The notes: generated from the sequence alone by a model not told the origin. Positions 7,367 to 16,364 are shown, numbered from the stretch's first letter. The stretch is DNA of 25,052 nt from JACQLN01 sp049274895 (GCA_049274895.1 JBASTM010000013.1:1-25052), one strand, 5' to 3'. Program-made: numbers and translations.

Positions 7367-8488
7367 ATGACAGAATTAGTTAATCATCTCAAACGCTTAG
7401 ATTGGGTTTTATTGGGTGCCATCGGGCTTGTTTTTATAATGGGCCTGGCCACTTTTTATGCCAGCCCGTTGGATCACAGCTTATTTTTCCGCCAGCTTAT
7501 GTTTGGCCTCGCCGGCGGATTATTTATTTTGGGTTTAAGTTTTTTTGATTGGAGGATTTTGAGGGCGAATTCCTGGATATTGGTGGCGGGGTACCTGGCG
7601 GGCCTGGCCGCACTTTTTATGTTGGTGGCGGTGGGCCGCGAGGTGAGGGGAGTAACCAGTTGGTTTAAGTTGGGCGTTTTTAATTTTGAACCGGTGGAAG
7701 CTGTAAAAATAATTCTGGTGGCGGTGCTGGCCAAATATTTTTCGGCGCGGCACATTGAACTTTACCGGCTTAAAAACATCGTGGTCTCGGGCTTGTACGC
7801 GGCTTTGCCCGCGGCTTTGGTTTTAATCCAGCCCGACCTGGGCTCGGCCATCATACTTTTGGCCGTTTGGTTCGGTTTGGTGCTGATAGCCGGCATAAAG
7901 GTTCGCCAGTTTTTGTGGCTGGCGGTGTTAGCCTCGATCGCGGCGGGCCTGGCTTGGAATTATGGTCTGGCCGATTATCAAAAAAACAGGATCACTAGTT
8001 TTCTTTACCCCGGCCGTGATCCTTTGGGCGGAGCTTACCAAAACCGGCAAGCGCTCATTGCCATCGGCTCGGGCGGAATTTGGGGCAGTGGTTTGGGCCA
8101 AGGCACTCAAACTCGTTTGGGTTTTTTGCCCGAGTATCAAACCGATTTTATTTTTGCGGCCATAGCCGAAGAATGGGGCATGCTGGGCATAAGCGTACTG
8201 CTCGCCGGCTGGTTTTTTATTTTTAGGCAGCTCTATAAAAGTATTTTGGATTCGCCCGATAATTTTTCACGCCTGTTTGCGGCCGGCCTGGCCATAATCA
8301 TTGCGGCTCATTTTTTAATCAACGTGGGAGCCAATTTGGGTTTTTTGCCCATCACCGGCCTGCCTTTGGTTTTTGTTTCTTACGGCGGTTCTAATTTCAT
8401 CAGCTTGTCTATTGGATTGGGTATTTTGCAGGCCATCAGAGCCAGAGTTTACCGGAGGTCGTTTGAGGCCGAAGAAATATGGGAATAG
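7367..8488 (+). CDS. rodA: RodA, SEDS-family peptidoglycan glycosyltransferase
   Basis: 373 residues, usual for RodA/FtsW, with about ten hydrophobic segments. SEDS proteins polymerise lipid II glycan chains in the membrane together with a class B penicillin-binding protein; RodA serves wall elongation. Diagnostic stretches are SWFKLGVFNFEPVE, IQPDLGSA, AIGSGGIWGSGLGQGTQ, FLPEYQTDFIFAAIAEEWG (D260 aligns with the essential Asp) and GLPLVFVSYGGSN. The short N-terminus and the DFIFAAIAEEWG region favour RodA over FtsW, but the two are easily confused. The start ATG directly follows AGTAGGACCT from repeat A. No mreB or PBP2 gene is in view. The stop codon lies within the left copy of a 15-bp direct repeat. 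Confidence 0.88.
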   Translation: MTELVNHLKRLDWVLLGAIGLVFIMGLATFYASPLDHSLFFRQLMFGLAGGLFILGLSFFDWRILRANSWILVAGYLAGLAALFMLVAVGREVRGVTSWFKLGVFNFEPVEAVKIILVAVLAKYFSARHIELYRLKNIVVSGLYAALPAALVLIQPDLGSAIILLAVWFGLVLIAGIKVRQFLWLAVLASIAAGLAWNYGLADYQKNRITSFLYPGRDPLGGAYQNRQALIAIGSGGIWGSGLGQGTQTRLGFLPEYQTDFIFAAIAEEWGMLGISVLLAGWFFIFRQLYKSILDSPDNFSRLFAAGLAIIIAAHFLINVGANLGFLPITGLPLVFVSYGGSNFISLSIGLGILQAIRARVYRRSFEAEEIWE

Positions 8489-8494
8489 CCACTA
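8480..8494. repeat. Left copy of a 15-bp direct repeat around the RAYT remnant
   Basis: TGGGAATAGCCACTA, identical to 8845-8859. It overlaps the last codons and stop of rodA. Confidence 0.8.
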
Positions 8495-8590
8495 GGTCGA
8501 AGGAGCTGAGTCCTCGGGACGAACGTCTGAGAGTCTCAGGCTCGAAGAGGTTTAGCCACCAGTGTTATAGTTCTATAATCCTTAATACCA

Positions 8591-8841
8591 CCCAGACGTC
8601 GGACGTCTGGGATTTTTATGTTAAGATTAAATTATAACCTATGAGGAAAGATTCTTTTGCAAATGGTGAGTTTTATCATATATACAATCGCGGCGTTGAT
8701 AAAAGGAATATATTTTTAAGGCCTAGCGATTTAAGTCGTTTTCTTGAAAGTATTAAATTTTTCAACTCAATCGAGCCAATAGGCAGTATAAGAGACATAA
8801 AGGAAACATTGGTCAATTCCCAGACGTCGGACGTCTGGGAT
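8591..8841 (+). mobile_element. Decayed RAYT element with its own hairpins
   Basis: Identical 23-bp sequences at 8591-8613 and 8819-8841 contain the palindrome CCCAGACGTC-G-GACGTCTGGG. They bracket the N-terminal third of a Y1 transposase gene. The layout matches the intact element at 4684-5433 but uses a different hairpin sequence. The left hairpin is followed by ATTTTT and may also terminate rodA transcripts. Confidence 0.7.
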
Positions 8842-8853
8842 GGGTGGGAATAG
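8641..8853 (+). pseudogene. Truncated Y1/RAYT transposase
   Basis: 70 residues. MRKDSFANGEFYHIYNRGVDKRNIF... aligns with the start of the complete transposase (RFENTGHYHIYNRGVNKSPIF). The frame then runs into the right hairpin (QTSDVWDG) and stops, so the HUH and catalytic-tyrosine regions are missing. In the intact gene an internal hairpin copy occupies the same position in the protein. The remnant therefore looks like a deletion that joined the internal and right-hand hairpin copies. Confidence 0.75.
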
Positions 8854-8859
8854 CCACTA
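8845..8859. repeat. Right copy of the 15-bp direct repeat
   Basis: TGGGAATAGCCACTA, identical to 8480-8494. It ends where the rpoB promoter -35 box starts. Confidence 0.8.
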
Positions 8860-8889
8860 TTGACTTCATTGGCGGCCTTGGAATATACT
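8860..8889 (+). promoter_or_regulatory. Promoter of the rpoBC operon
   Basis: TTGACT (8860-8865), 18-bp spacer, TATACT (8884-8889). This is among the best sigma70-type matches in the window. A start near 8896 would give a leader of about 390 nt before rpoB. Confidence 0.65.
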
Positions 8890-8991
8890 TAGCTAATAGG
8901 GTAAATCTTAGTATAGGGGCAAGTAAAAATATAAATGAATTATAGAGCTCTCGTTGCAGTTAGCAGAGAGTCATAGTAAGGCACGCCTTAG

Positions 8992-9022
8992 AAAAAAACC
9001 TCTATTAGGTGAAGGTTTTTTT
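8992..9022 (+). terminator. Attenuator-like terminator in the rpoB leader
   Basis: AAAAAAACCT (8992-9001) and AGGTTTTTTT (9013-9022) form a 10-bp stem ending in seven T. Just upstream are TAAGGC-AC-GCCTTA (8977-8990) and a CTCT...AGAG stem (8948-8970), which could be parts of a regulatory leader. It lies about 100 nt into the predicted rpoB transcript, so it would have to be leaky or regulated. The stem is AT-rich and modest in strength. Confidence 0.5.
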
Positions 9023-9095
9023 GTGTCTGTCTTTTGTTTTAAGGGCTTTGCCCAAGAGTCCCGATTTGGATTGGGACGATTGGTTGCAAAACCTT

Positions 9096-9248
9096 AACCC
9101 CAGCACTAATTTTGCTCCGATAAATCTTGCGCAGTGCGTCTGCCGAATAGGCAGACCCATCTGTGGGCGAAGCGCTGCGCCCCGAAAGGGTTGGGCTATT
9201 CGCCCTCGCGCTTCGCTTGCCAAGCTACGGCAAAATTAGTGCGGGGTT
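9096..9248. repeat. Inverted-repeat-bounded, highly folded element upstream of rpoB
   Basis: The end sequences AACCCC-A-GCACTAATTTTGC (9096-9115) and GCAAAATTAGTGC-GGGGTT (9230-9248) are inverted repeats with one indel. Inside are GTCTGCC/GGCAGAC, a near-palindrome GGGCGAAGCGCTGCGCCC, and the repeat D core CTTCGCT...AGCTACGG (9211-9230). It has the size and layout of a MITE or a structured leader RNA. A short in-frame extension of rpoB reads through it but is not conserved protein. Confidence 0.55.
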
Positions 9249-9288
9249 CTATATTTTGCAGCTATTCGCTGCGCTCATAGGCAAAATT

Positions 9289-12200
9289 ATGAATAAGAAA
9301 CTCTTCTCAACCTATAAATACAAAAATTTTCCCTTGCCTAATCTCTTAGAGGTTCAGATAAATTCTTATCATTGGTTTTTGAAAAAGGGCCTGTCCGAAC
9401 TTTTTGAGGAGATTTCTCCCATAAGCGATTACACCGGCGTTAATTTAGAGCTTTCGCTGGGCGACTATTATTTTGACGAGCCCAAATATTCTCAAAGCGA
9501 ATCCAAGGATCATTTTACCTCGTACGAGGCGCCCCTGCGGGTCAAAGCCCGCTTAAAAAATAAGCGCACTAACGAAATCAAAGAGCAGGAAGTTTATTTG
9601 GGCGATTTCCCTTTGATGACTTCGCGGGGCACTTTTATCATTAACGGCGTGGAGCGGGTTATTGTTTCGCAATTGATACGTTCCTCGGGCGTATTTTTTA
9701 CGCTCGTAAACACCCGCAATAAAAACCAGTTTGGGGCCAAGATCATACCCAACCGCGGCGCCTGGCTGGAATTTGAAACCGACTATGACGGCGTCATTTC
9801 GGTTAAAATAGACCGCAAGCGCAAAGTACCGATCACCTCACTGTTGAGAATTTTTGGTTTGACGGCGGACGAAGATATCCTGGCGGCTTTCGGCCAGTAT
9901 GATAACTCGACCGATGTTTCATATATAAAATCCACCTTGGCCAAGGATCCCACCAAAGCGCCGGCTGAGGCCTATATTGAAATTTACAAGCGCATCCGGC
10001 CGGGCGACTTGGCCACGGCCGAAAACGCCAAAAGTTTAATTGACGCGATGTTCACCGCTCAACGGTACGACGTTTCCGAGGTGGGCCGCTGGAAGATGGA
10101 GTCGCGCCTGCGCCATATCCGCGCCGGCGAGGCCGCCAAATTAAAAAATACTCTAGCGGAAAAAGATCTCAATAAAAAAGCCAGCGGCAAGGTCATCCAT
10201 TTAATTGACTTGGTGGCCATAATTTCCGAAATCATCCGCTTAAATAACGATCCTCACGCCAAAGCGGACGACATTGATCACTTGGGCAACCGCCGGGTGC
10301 GGGCCATGGGCGAGCTGGTCCAACAGCGCTTGCGCTTGGGCCTGGCGCGTTTGGAAAGAATCGCCAAGGATAGGATGTCTACTTTGGATATAAACACCAT
10401 CACGCCGGCCCAGCTTATCAATGCCCGGCCGCTGATGGCCATCATCAAGGAATTTTTCGCTTCCAGCCAGCTGTCGCAGTTTATGGATCAGGTCAATCCC
10501 TTGGCCGAATTGGAGCATAAGCGCCGGTTATCGGCTTTGGGCCCCGGGGGCCTGGCCCGCGAGCGGGCCGGTTTTGAGGTGCGCGACGTTCATACCTCGC
10601 ACTACGGCCGCATCTGCCCCATCCAAACGCCGGAAGGCCCCAACATCGGTTTGGTGGAATATTTTTCTTCGTATGCCCGGCTCAATGATTTTGGATTTAT
10701 TGAAACGCCTTACTGGGTTGTCAAAAAAGGGCAAGTCACCGCTGAGGTTAAGTATCTTAATGCTCTGGAGGAAGAAGATAGTTACATTGCCCACGGCGGC
10801 AGCCCTTTAGACGAAACCGGCCGGCTTTTAGACGAATTTGTTCAGGTGCGCTATCGGGCCGAGCCGACGCTGGTGGAGCGAAACCGGGTGGATATGATAG
10901 ACGTTTCGCCCCAGCAGATCATCAGCATTTCCACATCGCTTATTCCTTTTTTGGAGCATGACGATGCCAACCGCGCTTTGATGGGTTCCAATATGCAGCG
11001 TCAGGCCGTGCCTTGCGTCAAGCCGCAGGTGCCCTTGGTGGGCACGGGCACGGAGGAACGGGCGGTGCAGGATTCCGGCTACGTTATTTTGGCCGAGGAG
11101 GATGGTGTGGTGGAAGCGGTGGACGGCCGCCGGATTCGGGTCAAGTATGCTAAACCCGTTAAGGATAAGATGCAAACAGAGCTTAAAATGTTTCGCACCG
11201 AGGCGGCCAAAGGCGGCGGCGAAATGATGGAATACAAACTCCATAATTTTGTCAGATCCAACCAATACACTTCGCTTAATCAATTTCCCCGCGTGGTTAA
11301 AGGGCAAAAGATTAAGCAAGGCGAGGTTTTGGCCGACGGTATTTCCACCGAGGACGGCGCTTTGGCGTTGGGCCAAAACCTGAAGGTGGCTTTTATGAGC
11401 TGGCGGGGCGGCAATTTTGAAGACGCCGTTATTTTGTCCGAAAAAATAGTGGAGCAGGATATTTTTTCTTCCATTCATATTGAAAGTTATTCTTTGGACG
11501 TGCGCGAAACCAAGCTGGGGCCGGAAATCACTACGCCCGACATCCCTAACGTCTCCGAAGAAAAATTAAAAGATTTGGACGAGGCCGGCATTGTCCATAT
11601 CGGCGCCGAAATGGGCCAGGGCGATATTTTGGTGGGCAAGATCTCACCCAAAGGCGAGGCCGATCTTACCGCCGAGGAACGGTTGTTAAGAGCCATCTTT
11701 GGAGAAAAGGCCCGCGATGTTAAAGATGCCTCGCTGCACCTGCCCCACGGCAAGAGGGGCCGGGTAGTCGGCGTTAAAATTTTTGAGCGCGACCAAGGCG
11801 ATAAACTTCCCGCCGGCGTCATTAAAACCATACAAGTGGAGGTGGCGGAGTATCGTAAAGTATCAGTCGGCGATAAATTGGCAGGCCGGCACGGCAACAA
11901 AGGCGTCATCTCTATGATTTTACCCGAGGAAGAAATGCCTTATATGGAAGACGGGAGTAGCGTGGATATTGTTTTGAATCCCCTGGGTGTGGCCAGCCGC
12001 ATGAACATCGGACAGATTTTGGAAACCCATTTGGGCTGGGCGATGAAAGTACAAGGCCTAAGAGCGGTAACGCCGGCTTTAGCGGGCGCCACCGAGGCCC
12101 AGATAAAGGCCGAGTTAAAATCGGCGGGTTTGCCCGAAGACGGCAAAGTGACGCTTTACGACGGCAAAACCGGCGAGGCCTTTTCACAGCCAGTCACGGT

Positions 12201-12609
12201 GGGCGTGATCTATATAATGAAGTTAAACCATCTGGTGGAAGATAAAATCCATATGCGCTCCATCGGGCCCTATTCTTTGATCACCCAGCAGCCCTTGGGC
12301 GGCAAGGCCCAGTTCGGGGGCCAGCGTTTTGGCGAGATGGAAGTCTGGGCTTTGGAGGGTTACGGCGCGGCTTATACTCTTCAGGAGATGCTCACCATAA
12401 AATCGGACGACGTGGTGGGGCGGGGGCACGCCTATGAGAGCATCATCAAAGGCGAGCCGATTCGCACACCCAACATTCCGGCTTCGTTTTTTGTGCTGGT
12501 CAACGAAATGAAGGGCTTGGGCCTCAATGTGGAACTGATCAGCGCCGAGGTCGGCCCGCCGCTGGAGTTTAAGCAGGAGATGAAGGCGGAAGCAGAAGCT
12601 GCCCTATAG
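9289..12609 (+). CDS. rpoB: RNA polymerase beta subunit
   Basis: 1106 residues when started at ATG 9289 (MNKKLFSTYKYKNF). The frame is open back to 9163, but those 42 extra codons run through the inverted-repeat element and do not resemble RpoB. RpoB forms half of the catalytic cleft of RNA polymerase. Signature regions are GVERVIVSQLIRSSGV, SSQLSQFMDQ...HKRRLSALGPGGL, DVHTSHYGRICPIQTPEGPN, MGSNMQRQAVP, GQGDILVGKISPKGE, GDKLAGRHGNKGVIS and QQPLGGKAQFGGQRFGEMEVWALE. In the rifampicin pocket the E. coli D516, H526 and S531 equivalents are unchanged (D400, H410, S415), predicting a sensitive target. It is shorter than E. coli (1342) and Bacillus RpoB, lacking lineage-specific insertions. The stop TAG is inside a repeat A copy, and rpoC starts 32 nt later. 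Confidence 0.98.
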   Translation: MNKKLFSTYKYKNFPLPNLLEVQINSYHWFLKKGLSELFEEISPISDYTGVNLELSLGDYYFDEPKYSQSESKDHFTSYEAPLRVKARLKNKRTNEIKEQEVYLGDFPLMTSRGTFIINGVERVIVSQLIRSSGVFFTLVNTRNKNQFGAKIIPNRGAWLEFETDYDGVISVKIDRKRKVPITSLLRIFGLTADEDILAAFGQYDNSTDVSYIKSTLAKDPTKAPAEAYIEIYKRIRPGDLATAENAKSLIDAMFTAQRYDVSEVGRWKMESRLRHIRAGEAAKLKNTLAEKDLNKKASGKVIHLIDLVAIISEIIRLNNDPHAKADDIDHLGNRRVRAMGELVQQRLRLGLARLERIAKDRMSTLDINTITPAQLINARPLMAIIKEFFASSQLSQFMDQVNPLAELEHKRRLSALGPGGLARERAGFEVRDVHTSHYGRICPIQTPEGPNIGLVEYFSSYARLNDFGFIETPYWVVKKGQVTAEVKYLNALEEEDSYIAHGGSPLDETGRLLDEFVQVRYRAEPTLVERNRVDMIDVSPQQIISISTSLIPFLEHDDANRALMGSNMQRQAVPCVKPQVPLVGTGTEERAVQDSGYVILAEEDGVVEAVDGRRIRVKYAKPVKDKMQTELKMFRTEAAKGGGEMMEYKLHNFVRSNQYTSLNQFPRVVKGQKIKQGEVLADGISTEDGALALGQNLKVAFMSWRGGNFEDAVILSEKIVEQDIFSSIHIESYSLDVRETKLGPEITTPDIPNVSEEKLKDLDEAGIVHIGAEMGQGDILVGKISPKGEADLTAEERLLRAIFGEKARDVKDASLHLPHGKRGRVVGVKIFERDQGDKLPAGVIKTIQVEVAEYRKVSVGDKLAGRHGNKGVISMILPEEEMPYMEDGSSVDIVLNPLGVASRMNIGQILETHLGWAMKVQGLRAVTPALAGATEAQIKAELKSAGLPEDGKVTLYDGKTGEAFSQPVTVGVIYIMKLNHLVEDKIHMRSIGPYSLITQQPLGGKAQFGGQRFGEMEVWALEGYGAAYTLQEMLTIKSDDVVGRGHAYESIIKGEPIRTPNIPASFFVLVNEMKGLGLNVELISAEVGPPLEFKQEMKAEAEAAL

Positions 12610-12641
12610 GACCGATAAGTCCTATAGGACCCATAGGTCCT
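12603..12641. repeat. Repeat A spanning the rpoB stop and rpoC start
   Basis: Successive units CCTATAGGACCGATAAGTCC, TATAGGACCC and ATAGGTCCT lead to the rpoC ATG at 12642. The rpoB stop is at 12607-12609. The first 20 bases are identical to 21257-21276. TCCTATAGGA is self-complementary, so local hairpins could mask or present the AGG used as ribosome binding site. Confidence 0.75.
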
Positions 12642-15600
12642 ATGAAAAACCAAATTCCGCCCAACTTAAAAGACTTCAAAGCCATCCGCATCCGCCTCGC
12701 TTCGCCCGAGGATATTTTGGGCTGGTCTTACGGCGAGATCACCAAGCCGGAAACCATCAACTACCGCACCCAGAAACCGGAGAAAGAAGGTTTGTTTTCC
12801 GAGGCCATTTTCGGCCCGACCAAAGACTGGGAATGTTATTGCGGCAAATATCGCCGGATTCGTTACAAAGGCATCGTCTGCGATAAATGCGGCGTGGAGG
12901 TTACCCGGGCCATCGTCCGCCGGGAAAGAATGGGCCACATCACCTTGGCTTCCAGCGTGAGCCATATTTGGTTTTTGCGGGGTGTGCCTTCCAAAATGGG
13001 TTTGCTGTTGGATCTGGGTGTGCAAGAGCTGGAGAAAGTTATTTACTTTGCCGCCTACATTGTGACCGAAGTGGACAAGGAAGCCCGCGTTAGGGTTCTG
13101 GAAGAAATTGAACGGGAATATAAATCCAAAGCCAAAGCTCAAACCACCAAAGGCGCCCAACGGGAATTAAAATCTCTGCGCGACGCGGCCGTGGAGGAGC
13201 TAACCAAAATTAAAAAATATCAGGTGCTCTCCGAGGCCCAATATTATAATCTTTCGGTTAAATACGGCGAGGTTTTTAAGGCCGATATCGGCGCCGAGGC
13301 GGTCAAAAGGATTTTTGAAGAGATGGATTTGGAAGCAGTGCGCCGCGAAGTGGCCGGCAAATTGGAAAAAATAGATCAAGCCGTCGACAAGAAAAAAATC
13401 CTGCGCCGCTTGAGATTGGTGGAATCTTTGATCCGCAACAGTATTCGCCCGGAGTGGATGTTTTTATCGGTTTTACCGGTTATTCCGCCGGACCTTAGGC
13501 CGATGGTGCCTCTGGACGGCGGCCGCTATGCCACCTCCGACGTCAATGATCTTTACCGCCGAGTCATCAACCGCAATAACCGCTTAAAAAAACTGGTAGA
13601 ACTAAAGTCGCCCGAGGTTATCATCCGCAACGAAAAGAGAATGCTGCAAGAAGCGGTGGACGCTTTGATAGACAACTCGGCCCACCGCGGCAACGAGCCC
13701 ACCGCCACCACGGCCGGCGGGGCGAAGCGGGCCTTAAAATCGCTGGCCGATATGTTAAAGGGTAAACAGGGCCGGTTTAGGCAAAATCTTTTGGGCAAGC
13801 GGGTGGATTATTCCGGCCGTTCGGTGATTGTGGTCGGGCCGGAGTTAAAACTTCATCAAGCGGGCTTGCCCAAGCGCATGGCTTTGGAAATTTTTAAGCC
13901 CTTCGTCATTCACAAATTGATTTACGAAAAAGAAGTCGCTTCCAACATCAGGAACGCCTCGCGGCTCATAGAAGATGAAACGGATATAGTCTGGGAGGCG
14001 CTGGAAGAAGCCATTGCCGACAAAGTTATTTTGTTAAACCGGGCGCCCACTTTGCACCGTTTGGGCATTCAGGCCTTTCATCCGATTTTAATAGAGGGCT
14101 CGGCTATTCAGGTCCATCCCTTGGTTTGCCAGGCCTTTAATGCCGATTTTGACGGCGATCAGATGGCCGTTCATCTGCCGCTCTCTAAAGAAGCTCAAAA
14201 CGAAGCCCAAGAGATAATGCTTTCGGCTAAAAATTTGTTAAAACCGGCCACGGGCGAGGCCATAGTCGATCCGCAGAAAGATATAGTTTTGGGTATTTAT
14301 TGGATGACAAGCGAGGGAGAAGAAAGGGATGAAAAGGGTCAAAAAGGGATGAAAGGGGATGGCAAGATGTTTGGCTCCACCAACGAGGCCATTTTGGCTT
14401 ATGATTTCGGCGAAGTGGATTTAAGGGCTAAAATAAAAGTCCGTTTCGGCAAATCCGGCGGTGAGTTGATTGAGACCACGGTGGGGCGCCTCTTGTTTAA
14501 TAAAATCCTGCCCGATGAGATAGCTTACGTCAACGAGGTTATGACCCGCAAGAAACTGGTAAAGCTGACGAGCCGCATCGTCCAGACGCTGCCCCAGCCG
14601 CAGGCGGTCAAATTTTTGGACGAGATTAAAGAGCTGGGTTTTGAATATGCCACCGTGAGCGGCATCTCGTGGGGTATGGACGATATTACCGTGCCGGCCG
14701 CTAAACCCGGCATCATCAAAAAAGCCCAAGCCGAGGTAGACCAGATCCGGGCTCATTACTTAAACGGCCTTTTGACTTTGGAGGAAAGAAAATATAAATC
14801 GGTGGCCGTATGGCACCGCACCAAAGAGGAAATCGCCAAGCTGGTGCCGCCGACTATGCCTAAGACCAATCCGGTCTTTATGATTTTTGATTCGGGCTCG
14901 CGGGGCAACATCAGCCAGTTGACGCAGATGGCCGGAATGAAAGGCGTGGTGATAAATCCATCCGGCGAAACCATAGAACTGCCTATCGTGCCGTCGTTTA
15001 AGGAGGGCTTTAACGTTTTGGAGTATTTTATTTCCACGCACGGCGCCCGCAAAGGCACCACCGACACGGCCCTAAAAACCGCCGCGGCCGGCTATTTAAC
15101 CAGACGGCTGGTGGATGTGGCCCAGGATGTGGTGGTGCGGGAAAGCGACTGCGGCGACAGCGAGGGCTTGATAAAATATAAAGCCGACGGCGAAGAAATC
15201 AATCTGCCTTTGGGCGAGCGCGTTTGGGGCCGGACGGCTTTGGAAGAGTTCAAAGATGCGGCGGGTAAAGTCGTAATTAAAAAAGGCGATTTGATAAACC
15301 GCGAGCAGGCGGCCAAAATCGATGAGGCCGGTTTGGCCCAAATTAAAGTGCGGTCGGTGATGCGCTGCCGGAGCATCAAGGGCATTTGCGAAAAATGTTT
15401 TGGCTACGACCTCGGGTCCAATTCTTTGGTTAAGATAGGCGAGGCGGTGGGCATTGTTACGGCTCAAGCTATCGGTGAGCCGGGCACCCAGCTGACGATG
15501 CGCACTTTCCATGTGGGCGGCGTGGCCGGCGCTTCCGATATCACCCAGGGCTTGCCGCGGGTGGAGGAAATTTTCGAAGTCCGTTCGCCTAAAGGCGAGG

Positions 15601-16295
15601 CGGTGATTTCCGAGTACGATGGAGTGGTGGCCGATGTGGTGGCGCGCGGCGTGGAGAAGATTATCAAAATACAGGTTTCAGATAAAGGCGGTCCGGCTTC
15701 GTCCCGACAGAAGTCGCGGACTACGCCGGATGACCAGGTCAAAGAATACAGCCTGCCGGTGGGCGTGAGTGTTTTTGTGGACAAAGGCGATTTGATCTCC
15801 AAAGGTCAGCAGTTAACGGAGGGCAACTTAAATTTGCAGGATATATTTAATCTGTCGGGTTCTGAAGCCGTGGAGCGTTACATTATTAAAGAAGTAGAAA
15901 CGATTTATGTGACGCAGGGGGCGAGCATCAATGAAAAATACTTGGAGGTTATTGTCCGCCAGATGTTTTCGCGCGTGAGAATCATTGACCCGGGCGAGAC
16001 CAACTTGCTGCCGGGCGAGGTTTCGGAAAAATGGACTGTTTGGGAAGAGAACGGCAAAGTGAAAGGGGGTGAAAAGGGAGAAAAAGGGAAAAAGGCGACT
16101 TACGAACAATTGCTCTTAGGCATCACCAAAGTTTCCTTGACCACCGACAGTTTCCTTTCGGCGGCTTCCTTCCAGGAAACTTCCCGGAGTTTGATCAACG
16201 CGGCCATAGAGGCCAAAGAAGACCGCTTAAGAGGGCTTAAGGAAAACGTCATTGTGGGCCGCTTGATTCCAGCCGGGACGGGGAATAGGCCATAG
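12642..16295 (+). CDS. rpoC: RNA polymerase beta-prime subunit
   Basis: 1217 residues. RpoC carries the catalytic Mg2+ of RNA polymerase. The active-site NADFDGD is at residues 500-506 (D502, D504, D506). The N-terminal zinc site is C65, C67, C80, C83, and the second is C837, C909, C916, C919. VGIVTAQAIGEPGTQLTMRTFH marks the bridge-helix/trigger-loop region. The N-terminal ASPEDILGWSYGEI and C-terminal LLGITKVSLTTDSFLSAASFQE are canonical. Two short Lys/Glu/Gly expansions occur, at residues ~558-573 (EERDEKGQKGMKGDG) and ~1139-1151 (KVKGGEKGEKGKK). Both are encoded by repeat B tracts and fall in known variable loops, so they should not affect activity. The start follows a repeat A copy with AGG as likely ribosome binding site. 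Confidence 0.98.
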   Translation: MKNQIPPNLKDFKAIRIRLASPEDILGWSYGEITKPETINYRTQKPEKEGLFSEAIFGPTKDWECYCGKYRRIRYKGIVCDKCGVEVTRAIVRRERMGHITLASSVSHIWFLRGVPSKMGLLLDLGVQELEKVIYFAAYIVTEVDKEARVRVLEEIEREYKSKAKAQTTKGAQRELKSLRDAAVEELTKIKKYQVLSEAQYYNLSVKYGEVFKADIGAEAVKRIFEEMDLEAVRREVAGKLEKIDQAVDKKKILRRLRLVESLIRNSIRPEWMFLSVLPVIPPDLRPMVPLDGGRYATSDVNDLYRRVINRNNRLKKLVELKSPEVIIRNEKRMLQEAVDALIDNSAHRGNEPTATTAGGAKRALKSLADMLKGKQGRFRQNLLGKRVDYSGRSVIVVGPELKLHQAGLPKRMALEIFKPFVIHKLIYEKEVASNIRNASRLIEDETDIVWEALEEAIADKVILLNRAPTLHRLGIQAFHPILIEGSAIQVHPLVCQAFNADFDGDQMAVHLPLSKEAQNEAQEIMLSAKNLLKPATGEAIVDPQKDIVLGIYWMTSEGEERDEKGQKGMKGDGKMFGSTNEAILAYDFGEVDLRAKIKVRFGKSGGELIETTVGRLLFNKILPDEIAYVNEVMTRKKLVKLTSRIVQTLPQPQAVKFLDEIKELGFEYATVSGISWGMDDITVPAAKPGIIKKAQAEVDQIRAHYLNGLLTLEERKYKSVAVWHRTKEEIAKLVPPTMPKTNPVFMIFDSGSRGNISQLTQMAGMKGVVINPSGETIELPIVPSFKEGFNVLEYFISTHGARKGTTDTALKTAAAGYLTRRLVDVAQDVVVRESDCGDSEGLIKYKADGEEINLPLGERVWGRTALEEFKDAAGKVVIKKGDLINREQAAKIDEAGLAQIKVRSVMRCRSIKGICEKCFGYDLGSNSLVKIGEAVGIVTAQAIGEPGTQLTMRTFHVGGVAGASDITQGLPRVEEIFEVRSPKGEAVISEYDGVVADVVARGVEKIIKIQVSDKGGPASSRQKSRTTPDDQVKEYSLPVGVSVFVDKGDLISKGQQLTEGNLNLQDIFNLSGSEAVERYIIKEVETIYVTQGASINEKYLEVIVRQMFSRVRIIDPGETNLLPGEVSEKWTVWEENGKVKGGEKGEKGKKATYEQLLLGITKVSLTTDSFLSAASFQETSRSLINAAIEAKEDRLRGLKENVIVGRLIPAGTGNRP
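14313..14360. repeat. Repeat B tract within rpoC (internal)
   Basis: Units such as GAAAGGGAT, GAAAAGGGT and GAAAGGGGAT occur in frame between VLGIYWMTS and KMFGSTNEAI. They add roughly ten residues compared with a typical RpoC at this point. Confidence 0.6.
16057..16095. repeat. Repeat B tract within rpoC (near the 3' end)
   Basis: AAAGTGAAAGGGGGTGAAAA followed by GGGAGAAAAAGGG encodes KVKGGEKGEKGKK in a variable loop before the conserved C-terminal helix region. Confidence 0.6.
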
Positions 16296-16330
16296 CCCCT
16301 TTTTCCCATTTGACCCCTTTTACCCCCTTA
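16296..16330. repeat. Repeat B tract (reverse orientation) containing the rplJ promoter -35
   Basis: CCCCTTTTTCCCATTTGACC followed by CCTTTTACCCCC is the complement-strand form of repeat B, directly after the rpoC stop. TTGACC within it is the likely -35 box. Confidence 0.6.
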
Positions 16331-16339
16331 TGTTAGGAT
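16310..16339 (+). promoter_or_regulatory. Promoter of rplJ-rplL
   Basis: TTGACC (16310-16315), 18-bp spacer, TAGGAT (16334-16339) preceded by TGT, giving an extended -10. The expected start near 16346 coincides with the first bases of the L10 leader, which supports it. Confidence 0.6.
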
Positions 16340-16364
16340 GGTTTTACTTTCCGCAGACAGCAGG

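Noticed and set aside
8505..8545. Hammerhead ribozyme-like string CTGAGTCCTCGGGACGAAC
   Set aside because: It resembles CTGAnGA-stem II-GAAA, but three core bases after CTGA and one A of GAAA are missing, and no proper stem III with the cleavage site is seen. Probably coincidental small hairpins.
9163..9288. Upstream extension of rpoB by 42 codons
   Set aside because: The extension translates the inverted-repeat element and shows no RpoB similarity. MNKKLFSTYKYKNFPLPNLL at 9289 fits the family start.
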